From Aquisphaera insulae (GTDB lineage Bacteria > Planctomycetota > Planctomycetia > Isosphaerales > Isosphaeraceae): 64,000 bases of DNA. Where the stretch lies: NCBI RefSeq assembly GCF_011064615.1, contig NZ_JAALJH010000029.1:1-64000 (forward strand), in the 5' to 3' direction. How positions within the stretch are numbered: position 1 is the first letter of the stretch; each line of letters starts with the position of its first letter. The translations under genes were made by a program, and so were the position numbers. The notes under the pieces were generated by a model, which made no database searches, had not been told where the DNA came from, and saw only the letters and a list, made by a program, of their open reading frames with translations. This document shows positions 8,105-18,638 of the stretch, piece by piece.

Positions 8105-11100
8105 TCACCCCTTGCGTCGCGCCTTCGGGCCCTTCGGGTGGGCCTTGCCGGTCGTCGGCCTCGGGCTGGCCGACGCGGTCGACGTCGCGGGGCCCGTCGG
8201 AAGGAGCGTGGACGTGAGCGTCCGCTGCTTCGATCGGGAATTGAGGCCGGTGATGTAATCGGCCAGGGCGATGGGGTTGTTCACGAACGTGTTGGCGCCC
8301 GTGGGCTTGCCGCGGCGGGTCTTGGCCCGTCCCTGGGCCACGGCGTTCTGGGGCGCGTCGTAGCGGAGCACGCCGTAGATGCCGTTGGCGATGATCTGAT
8401 TGGTCTGGACGCGGTTGTTCACGGGCAGGGCGTACACCGTCCCGTCGAAGTCGCGGCGAGTGATGTAGACCCCGACATAGATGTTGCCGGCGATGAGGTT
8501 GTCGGCAACGTTGTTGGTCGACGTCCCCAGGATGACGACGCCGTGCAACTGGAGCCCGTAGTAGACGGGGTTGCCGGCGGTCGAGATGATCGGGTTCGTC
8601 GTCGCGTTGACGTCCGCGGGATCCCGGGGGAAGGCCTTCTCTCCGCGGATGTTGGTGCCGATCAGGTTCCCGGAGATCGTGTCGTTCAGGCCGGTCGCGC
8701 TTTGGGAGCCCCCGACCTGGGACCCGCCGCCGGAGATCTCCACGCCGGCCAGGCCGTTGGCCGAGAGCAGGTTGTGCGAGATCAGGTTGTTCGGAGAGCC
8801 GTTGACGAAGATCCCGAACTCGAGGTTCGGCAGGGCGGCCATCCCGGATCGGTCGGTCCCGATGAGGTTCTCCTGCACGAGGTTGCTGCCGGCCGCGCCG
8901 GACGACGCGGAGGCGGTCGCCGGACCCGCTACGGTCACGCCGATCTGGTTGCCCGAGATCAGGTTGCCGAAGCCGTGGCCGCCGACCACGTTGTCATGGG
9001 CGTTGAGGATGTACACGCCGACGATCTGGGTGGGGACGGAATAGGGGACGCTGGGCGGCGCCGTGCCGGCGATGTTGGTGCCGATGAAGTTCCCCCGCAC
9101 GAGGTTGCCCGTGGCGTTCGGCCCGGTGATCTCCACGCCGGCCTGGGCGTTGCCGGAGATGACGTTCCGCACCGTGGCCGGGGCGAAGCCGACCGGATCG
9201 AGGCCCTGCCGGTTCGGGTCGCTCGAGGCCCCGCCGATGATGTTGTTCGGCGAGCCGTTGATCAGGACGCCGATCTGGTTGACCACCACGCCCCCCGCGC
9301 TGAAGACGGGGCGGCCCGTCGCGTCGAGGCCGATCAGGTTCCCCTGGACGTAATTCGAGGTGACCCCCGGGCCCACGGTCTCGACGCCGATGTTCACGGC
9401 CGTGGTCGACGTCAGCGCCTCGGTCGCCTTGCCGGTGTTGCCGTCGCGGAGGTTTCCCTGGGTGATGAGGTTCCCCGCGCCGGGTGCCGCCCCGCCGATG
9501 ACGTTGCCGTGGGCCTGATCGGCGATCAGCACCCCCACGACGTTGGTGAGGTTGGCCGCGCTCGAGGGGCTTGTCCCGTCCCGCCCGACGCCGATGTAGT
9601 TCCCCTCGATCAGGTTCCCGAACGACGTCGCGCCGATCCGGACTCCGGCCTGGGCATTGCCGGAGATCACGTTGCGGGGCGTGAGCGGCACGTTGCTGCC
9701 GTCGATCGTCCGGTCGTCCGCGCCGCCGATGAGGTTCCCCGAGACGTTGTCGAGGAAGACCCCCTGGACCTGGGGAGAGCCCTCGAGCCGGGCCGAGCCG
9801 GTGCGGTCGGTGCCGATGAAGTTGGCCGCGACGTGGTTGCCCGTCGCGTCGATGCCGGTGAGCTGGGTGATGTAGACGCCGCTGGCGCTGTTCCCCGAGA
9901 TCAGGTTCTGATAGCCCACGCCGCCGATCAGGTTCCTCTGGGCGCTGAGGATGTCCACGCCGTCGGAATTGGGGACCGCCGCCATGCCGGCGGCGTCGGT
10001 GCCGATGAAGTTCCCCTGGATGGTGTTGCCGGAGGTCGGCAGGTTCGGCACCGGGCTGAAGAGGGTGATGCCGGCCTGGGCATTGCCGGAGATCAGGTTG
10101 CCCTGGGACACTCCCAGGGTGATGGCCGACGCAAGCTGGCCGCCGGAGCCGCCGTCGACGCCACCGATGTCATTCTGGGATGAGCCGTAGATGAACACGC
10201 CGCTGCCGCCGTTCGCGACCCCGTGAGTACCCCGCTGGTCGGTGCCGATGAAGTTGCCGCGGAGGATGTTGCGATACTGGCCCTGGGCGGGGTTGGGCGT
10301 GGCCTCGGTGGCATAGATCAGCACGCCGTGCTGGCCGTTCCCGGAGATCACGTTGCCGATCAGGCTGTTGGGGCCGGCCAGGAGGGCGCCGCTGGTCGCG
10401 GTGGCGTTCAGCCCGGTGCTGTCCAGGTAAATGCCGTTCCCCTGGTTCGGGATCTTCTTGCCAGTCGCGTCCAGGCCGACGAGATTCCCGGAGATGGTGT
10501 TGCCGGCCGTGTTCGTCCCGAAGAGGTGGATGCCGTTGCCCTGGTTGCCGGAGATCGTGTTCTGCGCGATCCGATTGCCCACCGCCTCGGCATTCGTGTT
10601 CGAGTCGCTGCCGCCGATGAGGAAGATCCCTTCCGAGGTATTCCCGAGGTTCGGATGGCTGTCCCTGTCCGTGCCGATGTAATTGAGCTCGAGCGTGTTG
10701 TAATCGGCGTTGTTGGCCAGCAGGATCCCGTAGAGGAGATTCCCCGAGATGGTGTTGCCGGAGACCTCGTTGTAGGTCCCCCCGCTGATGACCAGGCCCG
10801 AGACGCGATTGGGGTTCGTCAGGTTGCCGTTCGAGTCCGGCTTCATGCCCAGGCCGATGAGGTTGTTCCTGATCTGGTTCCGGGTGGCCTCGAGTCGCGT
10901 CGAGCTCGAGGCGTCGCTCCCCTCGGAGATGAAGATCCCGCTGGCGAGGTTGCCGGCGATCACGTTCGACGCCGCGGCCACGTCGCCGCCGATCGTATTC
11001 TCGCTGGACCCGTTGATGAAGATCCCGTTCGAGGAGTTCCCCAGCCCCCGGGCGTTGGCGGAGTTGGTCCCGATCCAGTTCCCCTGGACCACCACGTTCC

Positions 11101-14100
11101 GGGATTGGAGCAGGTCGATGCCGTTGGCCCGGTTCCCCGCGATCAGGTTGCGGTCGGAGTCGGCGGTCCCTCCCACCGTGACCCCGCCCTTGATGTTATC
11201 CAGGAAGAGCCCATCGGACCCGTTGCCGAAGTAGACGGCGGGAACGAGCGGCGGATTGCCGCCGCTCGCCGGTTTGGTCGGATCGGTCAATTGCTGGACC
11301 AGGGCCCCGGACCGGTCGGTGCCGATGTAATTCCCCCGGATGGTCAGCGCGGCGGTCTGCGCGCCGCCGGCGAGGTGGATCCCGGCGCCCCGGTTGGCGG
11401 AGATCAGGTTGAAGGCGATCTCCGCGTTCGGGGCCCCCAGGAGGAAGATGCCGTCGGACAGGTTACCCACGGTGGAGGCGGCCGAGCCGGTGGGCGAGAC
11501 GACCTCGCCGCTTCGGTCGGTGCCGATGTAGTTCCCCGAGATCACGATCGGATCGCCGGCGGTCCCCGCCCCGCGGATCTCGATCCCCCGGCCGAGGTTC
11601 CCCGAGATCACGTTCGAAGGGCCCGCCGGGAGCGAGCCCGGGAGGGGCCTGACACCGACGGTGACCCCCTGCACGCCGTCGATGAGGATGCCGTCGAGCA
11701 CGTTGCCCACAGGTCGCAACTGAGGGTCGATCGCGGTCACGCCGTCCGCGGCGAGTCCGATGACATTGCCGCCGACCGACACATTCGCCACGACGCCGTT
11801 GGCGACGCCCGCCGTGTGCTGGATCGTGACGCCGCTGAGCCCGTTTCCGGAAATCGTGTTCCCCGTCACGGCCGCGGCGGGCACGGAGCCACCCTTCGTC
11901 GTCGCGCCCGAGGCCTGTTCGAGCAGGATGCCGCTCAGGCCATTGCCCTGCGAGATCGCCGTGACGGGATCGTAGACCTGCTTGCCGTCCGGCGTGGTGC
12001 CGATCAGGTTCCCGCTGACCACGACGAGCGTGGCGGCCGGGGGATTCGAGGAGCCAGGGCCCGCGCCCCGGAGGTCGCCGACGAGATGGATGCCGTTGAG
12101 CACGTTCCGAGAGATCAGGTTGTTCAGGATCGTGTTGGCGACGGCTCCGGCCGAGGGCGGCGAGCTGAACGAGATGTAGATGCCGTCCCGGGAATTCCCG
12201 GAGATCGTGTTGCGCTCCGCCGCCGAGGCCCCGCCGATCGAGTTCCCCGACCCGCCATCGAGCCAGATCCCTCCCCCCCTGTCGGACAGGCCGGCCCCGT
12301 TGCCGAGGGGGACCGTGCCCGTCAGGTCGGTGCCGATCCGGTTCCCCGCGACCTGGTTCCTGTCCGCGGAGTCGAGCTTGACGCCGGCGAACAGGTTGCC
12401 GGAAATCACGTTGGCCACCGGGCCTACCGCTGCCCACGGCAGGTCCGCGGAATAGCCGATCGCGTTGGAGTTCGCGCCGCTATCGAGGAGGACCCCGATC
12501 CGGTTGGCATAGCTCCCGCCGCCCGAGTTGCCGGTCGGGCTGGTGCCGATGAGCGAGTTCGCGACCACGTTCCCAGACGAGCCGGCCCCCGTGATGTGGA
12601 TGCCGGCATCGGCCGAAGTGCCCCCTCCATTCCCCGAGATCAGCACCCGAAGCGCGTTGTCGGTGGTCGCGGATCCGATCGTGTTGCCGGTCGAGTCCGA
12701 GACCCGGATCCCGTCCCCCTTGTTGCCGTTGTTCTTGTTGTCGATGGCCACGGTCGTGCCGATCGTCGTGTTCACGATCGTGTTCGATCGGGATCCCGAG
12801 CGGCCGTCGGGATTGCCCGCGATCCGGATCCCGACGCCGTTCGCCGCCACGAAGACGCGGTCCGCGAGGGCCTCACCGCCGATCGTATTGCCCGCGCCCC
12901 CCTCGAGGAGGATTCCGATCGCGTTGCCGTGGTTGGCGAGCGGGTCGTCGGGATCGATCCCGAAATAGCTGCCGCGGATTCGGTTCCCGCCCGAGTTGAT
13001 CACGAGGCCCGACCCGGCCCTGAAGCCGAAGAGGCTCAGGCCGGCGATCACGCTCTGATCCGAGCCCGGGGCGAGGACAAGGCCGTCGAAGGTGCTCCCG
13101 GCGTCGGCGGGCGTGAGCCGGGCGTTACCCAGTCCGTCCATCGTCACCCGGTGGGTGATCGGCTGGAGGGCCGACTGGAGTGCGATGACCTGGGGTGATC
13201 CGAACAGGTCGGGATCGAACTTGATCGTGCCGTCGGCCGCCTGCCCCAGGCCGTTGACGTACACGATGACATTCCGGAGCGAGCCCGTGCCCGTGTTCGC
13301 GACGGTGCTGACGACGTTGGGGGCCTGGGCGATGACGACGTTCGAGAACGGGGACGTGCTCCAGAGGTCCGTGCCCGCGGAATTGTCGTCCTGGGTGGAG
13401 GTCACCAGCAGCGACTTGCCGGTGAGATCGGCGAGGACGTCGAATTTGACGTCGTACGAATGGCTCGGCCCGTCCGGGCTGGGCGTCCCCGTCGCCCGGG
13501 TCAGGAATCGCCGCTGCAGGGGGGCGTGCGTGGTCGGGTCCTCGGTGATCTGATACAGCTCGAAGAGGGGGGCGGCCGTCCCCAGCGGAGTGACGGCGAC
13601 GGTCGCGGTGACGATCAGATTCTGGTACGAGGCGGCCTGGAGCCCGGGGCTGCCGAGGCTGCCGTTGGCCCCCGCGGACAGGACGATGTCGGAGGACTGG
13701 ACCGGCGATTGCGAGGGGCCGTTGGCCTTCAGGTACAGGTTCCCGTTGATCCGGTTCGCCGTCCCGGAGGCGACCGAGATGCCGGCGCCCGCGTTGCCCC
13801 CGATGGTATTCCCGCCCGCGGAACCTTCGGCGCCCTTCGCGGAGCCGATCGTGTTGTCCACGGCGCCGTCAATCAGCACGCCGATGTTGTTGGGCAGGCT
13901 CGCGGCCGTGGCCAGGTCGGTCGAGCTGATGCCGATGAGGTTCCCCTGGACCGAGTTCCCGGTGGCGCCCGCGCCGAGCCGAATCCCCGCACCCGACGCG
14001 AAGCCGATGACGTTGGCCGTGCCGCTCGCGGTGCCGCCGATCGTGCTGGCCTGGCCCAGGATGTTCACGCCGTTGACCGTCCCGGCTCCGAGATCGGCGC

Positions 14101-17100
14101 CGGATGCATCGGTCCCGATGAAGTTGTTGGCGACGACCGTGTCCCTGGCCGCGGCGGCGATGAGCACGCTCGTGACGTTGAAGCCGAACGTGTTGGCGGT
14201 CGTCCCGCCGATGGTGTTGCCGGAGGCGGCCGAGACCTGGACGCCGGTCGTGTTCGCGATGTTGTCCCTGGTCGCCGCGTCCGCGACGCCGATGAAATTG
14301 CCCGCGACCACGTTCCCGCCGGACGCCAGGGAGATGCCGATCGCGTTGCCGCCGATCACGTTGCGGGCCAGGCCCGCCCCGCCGATGGTGTTGCCGGAGC
14401 CGGCGTCCACGACGATGCCGGTCCCGTTGCCCGGCCCGAGGAGCTTGCCCGTCGCGTCGAGGCCGACGCCGACGAAGTTGGACCGGATGACGTTGTCGCT
14501 CGAGCCCACATGGACCGCCGCGCCCGCGAATCCGAGGAACGAGAGCCCCTCGATGGTGCTCCCGGATGAGCCCGCGCCGAGATCGATCCCGAAGGAGGCG
14601 GCCGACAGCTTCGAGCCCACCAGGAGGATCAGTGGCGTGGCGACATAGCCCGGCTGGCTCGTGCCGTTGATGGTGATCCCGGTCGTGATCGTCGGCAGGG
14701 GGGCATCGAGCGTGAGCACGTGCGGGCCGGCCCCGGGGATCGCGAACGTGATCTCCGTGCCGATACCGGCCATGACGTTGAGGATCGCCGAGCGGAGCGA
14801 CCCCGAGACGCCGTCCTCGGTGCTCGTGACCACGAGCGCGCTGCCGATCGAGACGGCGTTGGAGAAGGCGGAGGTGTTGCCGCCTCCGTCGCTGACCGTC
14901 ACCAGGATGGAATCGCTGATCGAGATCCCGGCGACGTCGAAGGTGAACAATTGAGAGGAGGTCGACAGCATCGCCCCGGCGACGGTCGTCCTGTAGACGC
15001 GCGAGGTCCCGCCGATGTAGACCTCGACATTCACCGGCTGAGAGCCCGCCACCGGCAGGCTGACGGCGATCGTCAGCTTCGTGTTCGAGTCGCTGAGCGA
15101 GGCGCTCGCCAGGACCGGCGCGGCGATGTTGCCGTTGGCCCCGGGGGCGAGGGCGATGTCGGCGGTGGGCACGGGCCCGCCGACGTAGCGATTCCGGCTG
15201 ACGAGGTTGCCGCTGCCGGCCAGGATCGACACGCCCTGGATGGCGTAGTTGGCGATGACGTTGGCCTGGCTGGCCGCCGGGCCGCCGACGGAGCTGCCGC
15301 TCCCGCTCTGGACCTGGACCCCGATGTTGTTGGTGAGGATGCCGCCGGAGGCGTCGGTGCCGATGAAGTTCCCCTGGACGACCGTATTCGCCGCTCCACC
15401 GCCGATCTGGACCCCGGCGACGGAGGCGAAGCCGATGACGTTGGCGGCGGCGGCCGTGGCGCCGCCGACCGTGTTGCCGGAGCCGGTGACGGCCACGTCA
15501 ATGGCGTTGCTGAACGTGGGGGGCGACCCGGCGACGCCGCGGGTCCCCAGCCTGTTGCCGGTGACCGCGTTCGAGCCGCCCTCCAGCGCGATCGCCGCGC
15601 CGGAGCCGAGGAAGTCGATCGTGTTGCCGGAGATGACGCCGTTGTTGCCCTGGACGCGGACGCCGAACAGGCCCCCCGCGCCCAGGTTGTGGCCCGAAGC
15701 ATCGGTGCCGATGAAGTTGTTCGAGACGACGGCGGACGTGACCGCGGCGGCGACCAGGACGCTCGTGCCGTTGAAGCCCAGGATGTTGGCGGCCGAGCCG
15801 CCGACGGTGTTGCCGGCCGCGGAGATCGACACGCCCGTGGAGTTGGCGACGCTGTCGTGTGTGGCGGCGTCGGCGACCCCGATGAAGTTGCCCAGGACGA
15901 CGTTGCCGCCCGAGGCCAGGGAGAGCCCCGTGGTGTTGAGGCCGATGACGTTCCGATCCGCGGCCGCCGAGCCGCCGACCGTATTGCCGGAGCCGGCGTC
16001 GATCAGGACTCCGGTGCCGTTGCCGGGGCCGGCGGCCTTGCCGGTGGTGTCGACGCCGATGAAGTTGGCCGCGATCCGGTTGTTGCTCGTCTGGACGCGG
16101 ATCGCGGCGCCGCCGAATCCGCCCAGGGCCAGGCCTTTCACCTCGCTCCCCCCGGAGCCCGTCCCCAGGACGATTCCGTCGGACGAGCCGGCCAGCGAGG
16201 AGCCGATCAGGATCACCGTGGGCGTCCCCGCGTAATCGGGCTGGCTCGTGGCGTCGATGATGATCGGCTTCGTGAGGGCGGGAAGGGGCGTGCTCAGCGT
16301 GATGACGTGCGGCCCGGCGCCCGGGATGTTGAAGGTGATCACGGGGTTCGAGGCCGCCAGGGCGTCGGTGATGGCCGTCCGGAGCGACCCCGAGCCGCTG
16401 TCGCCCGTGGTCGTCACCACCAGGGCGTTGCCGATGCTCGCGGCGTTGGAGAAGGGGGAGGTGCTCCGCGTCGCGTCGGTGGCCGTGACCAGGATCGTGT
16501 CGGCGGTCGTGATGCCCGCCACGTTGGGGAGGGTGATCTGCTGCGGCGTGGTCGTCAGGCTCTGGCCGCTGATCGTCGTCCGGAAGGTCCGCGAACCACC
16601 GGCCCCCAGGCTGTAGACTTCCAGGTCGACCGGCTGGGTCCCGCCGGCCGGCTGGCTGAGGGAGAGCGTCAGGGTGCTGGCGATCTGGTCGACCGACACG
16701 CTGTTCAGGACCGGCGCGGCGATGCCGTTGTTGGCGCCGGGCGCGACGATGATGTCCGTCGCCGCACCGGATCCCCCCGCGTAGAGGTTGCGGCTGACGA
16801 GGTTGCCGGACCCCGTCAGGACGGAGACCCCTTGCTGGGTGCTGAAGCCGATCGTGTTGGCCAGCCCGGCGGCGCCGCCGATCGTGTTGCCGCTCGAGTT
16901 GAGGATCTGGATCCCATACGCGTTGCCGCGATTGGCGGATCCGGCCGAGTTCGTACCGATGAGGTTGGTGCCGATCAGGTTGCCGGCCGAGGTCGGCCCG
17001 GTGATCAGGATGCCGGCGCCGGTGTTGAAATCGATCTGGTTGCCGGCGGCGGCGCCGCCGATCGTGTTCCCGCCCGCCCTGTCGATCTGCACGCCGAAGA

Positions 17101-18067
17101 GGTTGTGCAGGTTGGCGCCGGCGGCGTTCGTGCCGATGAAATTGCTCTCCACCCGGTTCGTGGCCGCCGAGGTCCCGCTGATCAGGATGCCGGCGTTGCT
17201 GCTGAAGCCGATCGTGTTGCCGTCGTTGGCCCCGCCGATCGTGTTGGTGGCCCCGCTCACGAGCACGCCGACGGCGTTGCCGCGATCGACCGACGCGGTC
17301 GCGTCCGTCCCGATGAGATTGCCGCCGATCCGATTCGCGGCGGCGGCGGAGTCGAGCTCGATCCCCGCGGCCGTCGCGAAGTCGATGATGTTCCGCTCCC
17401 CGGCCGCCGAACCGCCGATCGTGTTGAGCGACCCTCCCGCGACCAGGATCCCGCGGGCCATGCCGCCGAAGTTCGTGCCGCTGGAATCGGTGCCGATGAG
17501 GTTCCCGAGCAGCACGTTGTTCTGGACCGCGCCGAGGTTCACGCCGACCGCGTCGGAATGCAGGACGTTGCCGCCGCCGGCCGCCGTGCCGCCGATCGTG
17601 TTGCCGTTCGACTGGACGAGGATGCCGTTGCCGTTGAAGCCGAAGATCGTCAGCCCGTCGATCAGGCTGCCGTCCGACCCGGCGGCGAGGGTCAGGCCGT
17701 CCCCCGACGGCAAGGCGCCGCCGTTGATCTCGACGACCGCGGCCTTCCCCAGGAAGGTCGCCTGGCTGGTGCCGTCGATCGTCACCCCACCCGTGATCGC
17801 CGGCAGGACGCCGGTGGCCGCCGCCAGGTCGATCCGATAGATTCCCGTGCCGTTGTCGGGGATGTTGAACGCGATCGTGTCCGGGCCGACCGCGCCGTTC
17901 GCCCCCAGGATGGCCTGTCGCAATGAGCCCGCGCCCGTGGCGGCGGTGTTGGTTACCAGGAAGTTCGCCAGCAGCACACGCTCCTCGAACCGCTCGCAAT
18001 GGAGTGCGGTCCGCGGCCCCTTCCCCCGGATCCGACTCCGCCGCCTTGCCCGACCGAAGAGGCTCAT
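8105..18067 (-). CDS. giant right-handed parallel beta-helix surface protein with LEPR-XLL-like N-terminus
   Basis: About 3320 residues. The start ATG 18067 has AGGA seven bases upstream and lies 33 residues before CERFEERVLLA, a variant of the LEPR-XLL motif near the N-terminus of many planctomycete exported giant proteins. A basic stretch precedes it. The rest is almost entirely parallel beta-helix: scores of degenerate NTIGG, NVISGN and GNFIGTD units spaced about 20-25 residues. Four modules start with a GSLRxAI strand; their starts lie near 17935, 16400, 14800 and 13290, so the first three are about 510-530 residues each, and the last runs on to the C-terminus. Between modules lie beta-sandwich-like segments (PVDLEVY..., ADTILVTA). 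The C-terminus is basic and rich in Lys, Arg, Pro and Thr, with no LPXTG or PEP-CTERM anchor. Such folds occur in adhesins and polysaccharide lyases; no catalytic site was recognised. A cell-surface role is inferred. Confidence 0.85.
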   Translation of the reverse strand: MSLFGRARRRSRIRGKGPRTALHCERFEERVLLANFLVTNTAATGAGSLRQAILGANGAVGPDTIAFNIPDNGTGIYRIDLAAATGVLPAITGGVTIDGTSQATFLGKAAVVEINGGALPSGDGLTLAAGSDGSLIDGLTIFGFNGNGILVQSNGNTIGGTAAGGGNVLHSDAVGVNLGAVQNNVLLGNLIGTDSSGTNFGGMARGILVAGGSLNTIGGSAAGERNIIDFATAAGIELDSAAAANRIGGNLIGTDATASVDRGNAVGVLVSGATNTIGGANDGNTIGFSSNAGILISGTSAATNRVESNFIGTNAAGANLHNLFGVQIDRAGGNTIGGAAAGNQIDFNTGAGILITGPTSAGNLIGTNLIGTNSAGSANRGNAYGIQILNSSGNTIGGAAGLANTIGFSTQQGVSVLTGSGNLVSRNLYAGGSGAATDIIVAPGANNGIAAPVLNSVSVDQIASTLTLSLSQPAGGTQPVDLEVYSLGAGGSRTFRTTISGQSLTTTPQQITLPNVAGITTADTILVTATDATRSTSPFSNAASIGNALVVTTTGDSGSGSLRTAITDALAASNPVITFNIPGAGPHVITLSTPLPALTKPIIIDATSQPDYAGTPTVILIGSSLAGSSDGIVLGTGSGGSEVKGLALGGFGGAAIRVQTSNNRIAANFIGVDTTGKAAGPGNGTGVLIDAGSGNTVGGSAAADRNVIGLNTTGLSLASGGNVVLGNFIGVADAATHDSVANSTGVSISAAGNTVGGSAANILGFNGTSVLVAAAVTSAVVSNNFIGTDASGHNLGAGGLFGVRVQGNNGVISGNTIDFLGSGAAIALEGGSNAVTGNRLGTRGVAGSPPTFSNAIDVAVTGSGNTVGGATAAAANVIGFASVAGVQIGGGAANTVVQGNFIGTDASGGILTNNIGVQVQSGSGSSVGGPAASQANVIANYAIQGVSILAGSGNLVSRNRYVGGPVPTADIALAPGANGNIAAPVLASASLSDSNTKLTIAVSLPVAGSQPVNVEVYIGGTSRVYRTTVAGAMLSTSSQLFTFDVAGISISDSILVTVSDGGGNTSAFSNAVSIGSALVVTSTEDGVSGSLRSAILNVMAGIGTEITFAIPGAGPHVLTLDAPLPTITTGITINGTSQPGYVATPLILLVGSKLSAASFGIDLGAGSSGSTIEGLSFLGFAGAAVHVGSSDNVIRSNFVGVGLDATGKLLGPGNGTGIVVDAGSGNTIGGAGLARNVIGGNAIGISLASGGNVVAGNFIGVADAATRDNIANTTGVQVSAASGNTIGGTTANTFGFNVTSVLIAAAARDTVVANNFIGTDASGADLGAGTVNGVNILGQASTIGGTASGTANVIGFASGAGIRLGAGATGNSVQGNLIGISSTDLATAASLPNNIGVLIDGAVDNTIGSAKGAEGSAGGNTIGGNAGAGISVASGTANRINGNLYLKANGPSQSPVQSSDIVLSAGANGSLGSPGLQAASYQNLIVTATVAVTPLGTAAPLFELYQITEDPTTHAPLQRRFLTRATGTPSPDGPSHSYDVKFDVLADLTGKSLLVTSTQDDNSAGTDLWSTSPFSNVVIAQAPNVVSTVANTGTGSLRNVIVYVNGLGQAADGTIKFDPDLFGSPQVIALQSALQPITHRVTMDGLGNARLTPADAGSTFDGLVLAPGSDQSVIAGLSLFGFRAGSGLVINSGGNRIRGSYFGIDPDDPLANHGNAIGILLEGGAGNTIGGEALADRVFVAANGVGIRIAGNPDGRSGSRSNTIVNTTIGTTVAIDNKNNGNKGDGIRVSDSTGNTIGSATTDNALRVLISGNGGGTSADAGIHITGAGSSGNVVANSLIGTSPTGNSGGGSYANRIGVLLDSGANSNAIGYSADLPWAAVGPVANVISGNLFAGVKLDSADRNQVAGNRIGTDLTGTVPLGNGAGLSDRGGGIWLDGGSGNSIGGASAAERNTISGNSRDGIYISFSSPPSAGAVANTILNNLISRNVLNGIHLVGDLRGAGPGSSNPPAATLVVVSGNLIGTTPDGKQVYDPVTAISQGNGLSGILLEQASGATTKGGSVPAAAVTGNTISGNGLSGVTIQHTAGVANGVVANVSVGGNVIGLAADGVTAIDPQLRPVGNVLDGILIDGVQGVTVGVRPLPGSLPAGPSNVISGNLGRGIEIRGAGTAGDPIVISGNYIGTDRSGEVVSPTGSAASTVGNLSDGIFLLGAPNAEIAFNLISANRGAGIHLAGGAQTAALTIRGNYIGTDRSGALVQQLTDPTKPASGGNPPLVPAVYFGNGSDGLFLDNIKGGVTVGGTADSDRNLIAGNRANGIDLLQSRNVVVQGNWIGTNSANARGLGNSSNGIFINGSSENTIGGDVAAASNVIAGNLASGIFISEGSDASSSTRLEATRNQIRNNLIGLGMKPDSNGNLTNPNRVSGLVISGGTYNEVSGNTISGNLLYGILLANNADYNTLELNYIGTDRDSHPNLGNTSEGIFLIGGSDSNTNAEAVGNRIAQNTISGNQGNGIHLFGTNTAGNTISGNLVGLDATGKKIPNQGNGIYLDSTGLNATATSGALLAGPNSLIGNVISGNGQHGVLIYATEATPNPAQGQYRNILRGNFIGTDQRGTHGVANGGSGVFIYGSSQNDIGGVDGGSGGQLASAITLGVSQGNLISGNAQAGITLFSPVPNLPTSGNTIQGNFIGTDAAGMAAVPNSDGVDILSAQRNLIGGVGYQNLISGNSASGVYITQLTGIDATGNHVAANFIGTDRTGSARLEGSPQVQGVFLDNVSGNLIGGADDRTIDGSNVPLTPRNVISGNAQAGVRIGATSFGNLIEGNYIGVGRDGTSPSSAANLTNVVGVLIADQAHGNVIGGAAPGAGNLITQGNLRDGNTGKATEALTSTTAVNIGVETVGPGVTSNYVQGNLIGLDATGRPVFSAGGVVVNQIGVLINGSPNNIIGGASSDPNRQGLDPVGFAPATVRNVISGNAQAGVEITGPNATGNLVRGNFIGTNIAGTAPPSVPYSVPTQIVGVYILNAHDNVVGGHGFGNLISGNQIGVTVAGPATASASSGAAGSNLVQENLIGTDRSGMAALPNLEFGIFVNGSPNNLISHNLLSANGLAGVEISGGGSQVGGSQSATGLNDTISGNLIGTNIRGEKAFPRDPADVNATTNPIISTAGNPVYYGLQLHGVVILGTSTNNVADNLIAGNIYVGVYITRRDFDGTVYALPVNNRVQTNQIIANGIYGVLRYDAPQNAVAQGRAKTRRGKPTGANTFVNNPIALADYITGLNSRSKQRTLTSTLLPTGPATSTASASPRPTTGKAHPKGPKARRKG

Positions 18068-18638
18068 TCGAGAGTCCTGTACCTGGGAGTCATGTACGGA
18101 GGAAGCGCATCCGCTGCCGGGTCGCGAGCCGGCACGCAAGCTGTCCGAACCGGGGCCAATCCACCCCTGCGGCCTCACGCGACGATCAATCACCCCGCGA
18201 AATGCCCTATCAATCAAGCTCTCGGAACGACTCCCGAAGTTGCCCTCGTTCCGCACCTTGCCAGGATGTGAGCGGACCCGAGCCGCAGCTTACCCATCGT
18301 TCCTTGGACTTCCATCGTGGAATCAATCAATCATCGTAGTGTGAATCGGACCGGGTCGCAACAACCTCGTCGGAAATCCCGTCCGGTGTCGCGATTCGGC
18401 CGCGAACGGTGGACGAAGATCAACGAAGCGGTCCGGAAACGATGAACAGTCACTCGTCCACCGAATTAACCAATCCATTCTAACCGAGGATTCACGGGAC
18501 TGGGTTCGTAAAACCCGTAGTTTGCCCAGATTTTCTTTCCTGGAGGGAACTCGAGGGTAAAGGGAGGAGGTGGGGCGTGGCATCGCGGTGCGGTGCGCAT
18601 GTTCGGAGAGCGGAATCTCCTTGAAGTCCCGCGCAGGC
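18068..18638. other. long intergenic region upstream of the beta-helix gene
   Basis: No convincing gene is seen in this 571-base stretch. It is less GC-rich than its surroundings, with patches such as GAATTAACCAATCCATTC near 18463-18480, and should contain the promoter of the beta-helix gene; no clear -35/-10 pair was found. The one structured element is the inverted repeat at 18407-18463. Confidence 0.5.
18407..18463. repeat. 10-base perfect inverted repeat with 37-base spacer
   Basis: CGGTGGACGA at 18407-18416 is the exact complement of TCGTCCACCG at 18454-18463. It lies about 340 bases upstream of the beta-helix start and could be a regulatory hairpin or a distant operator. Confidence 0.5.

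Noticed and set aside
7280..17926. Three antisense open frames of about 970-1070 codons (7280-10183, 10223-13198, 14720-17926) opposite the beta-helix protein
   Set aside because: Same cause: low-complexity Asp/Arg/Val/Gly translations produced by the repeated beta-helix codons.
8105..18067. Short periodic repeats that look CRISPR-like
   Set aside because: The repeats are degenerate, have no constant spacers and are fully explained as codons of beta-helix rungs.
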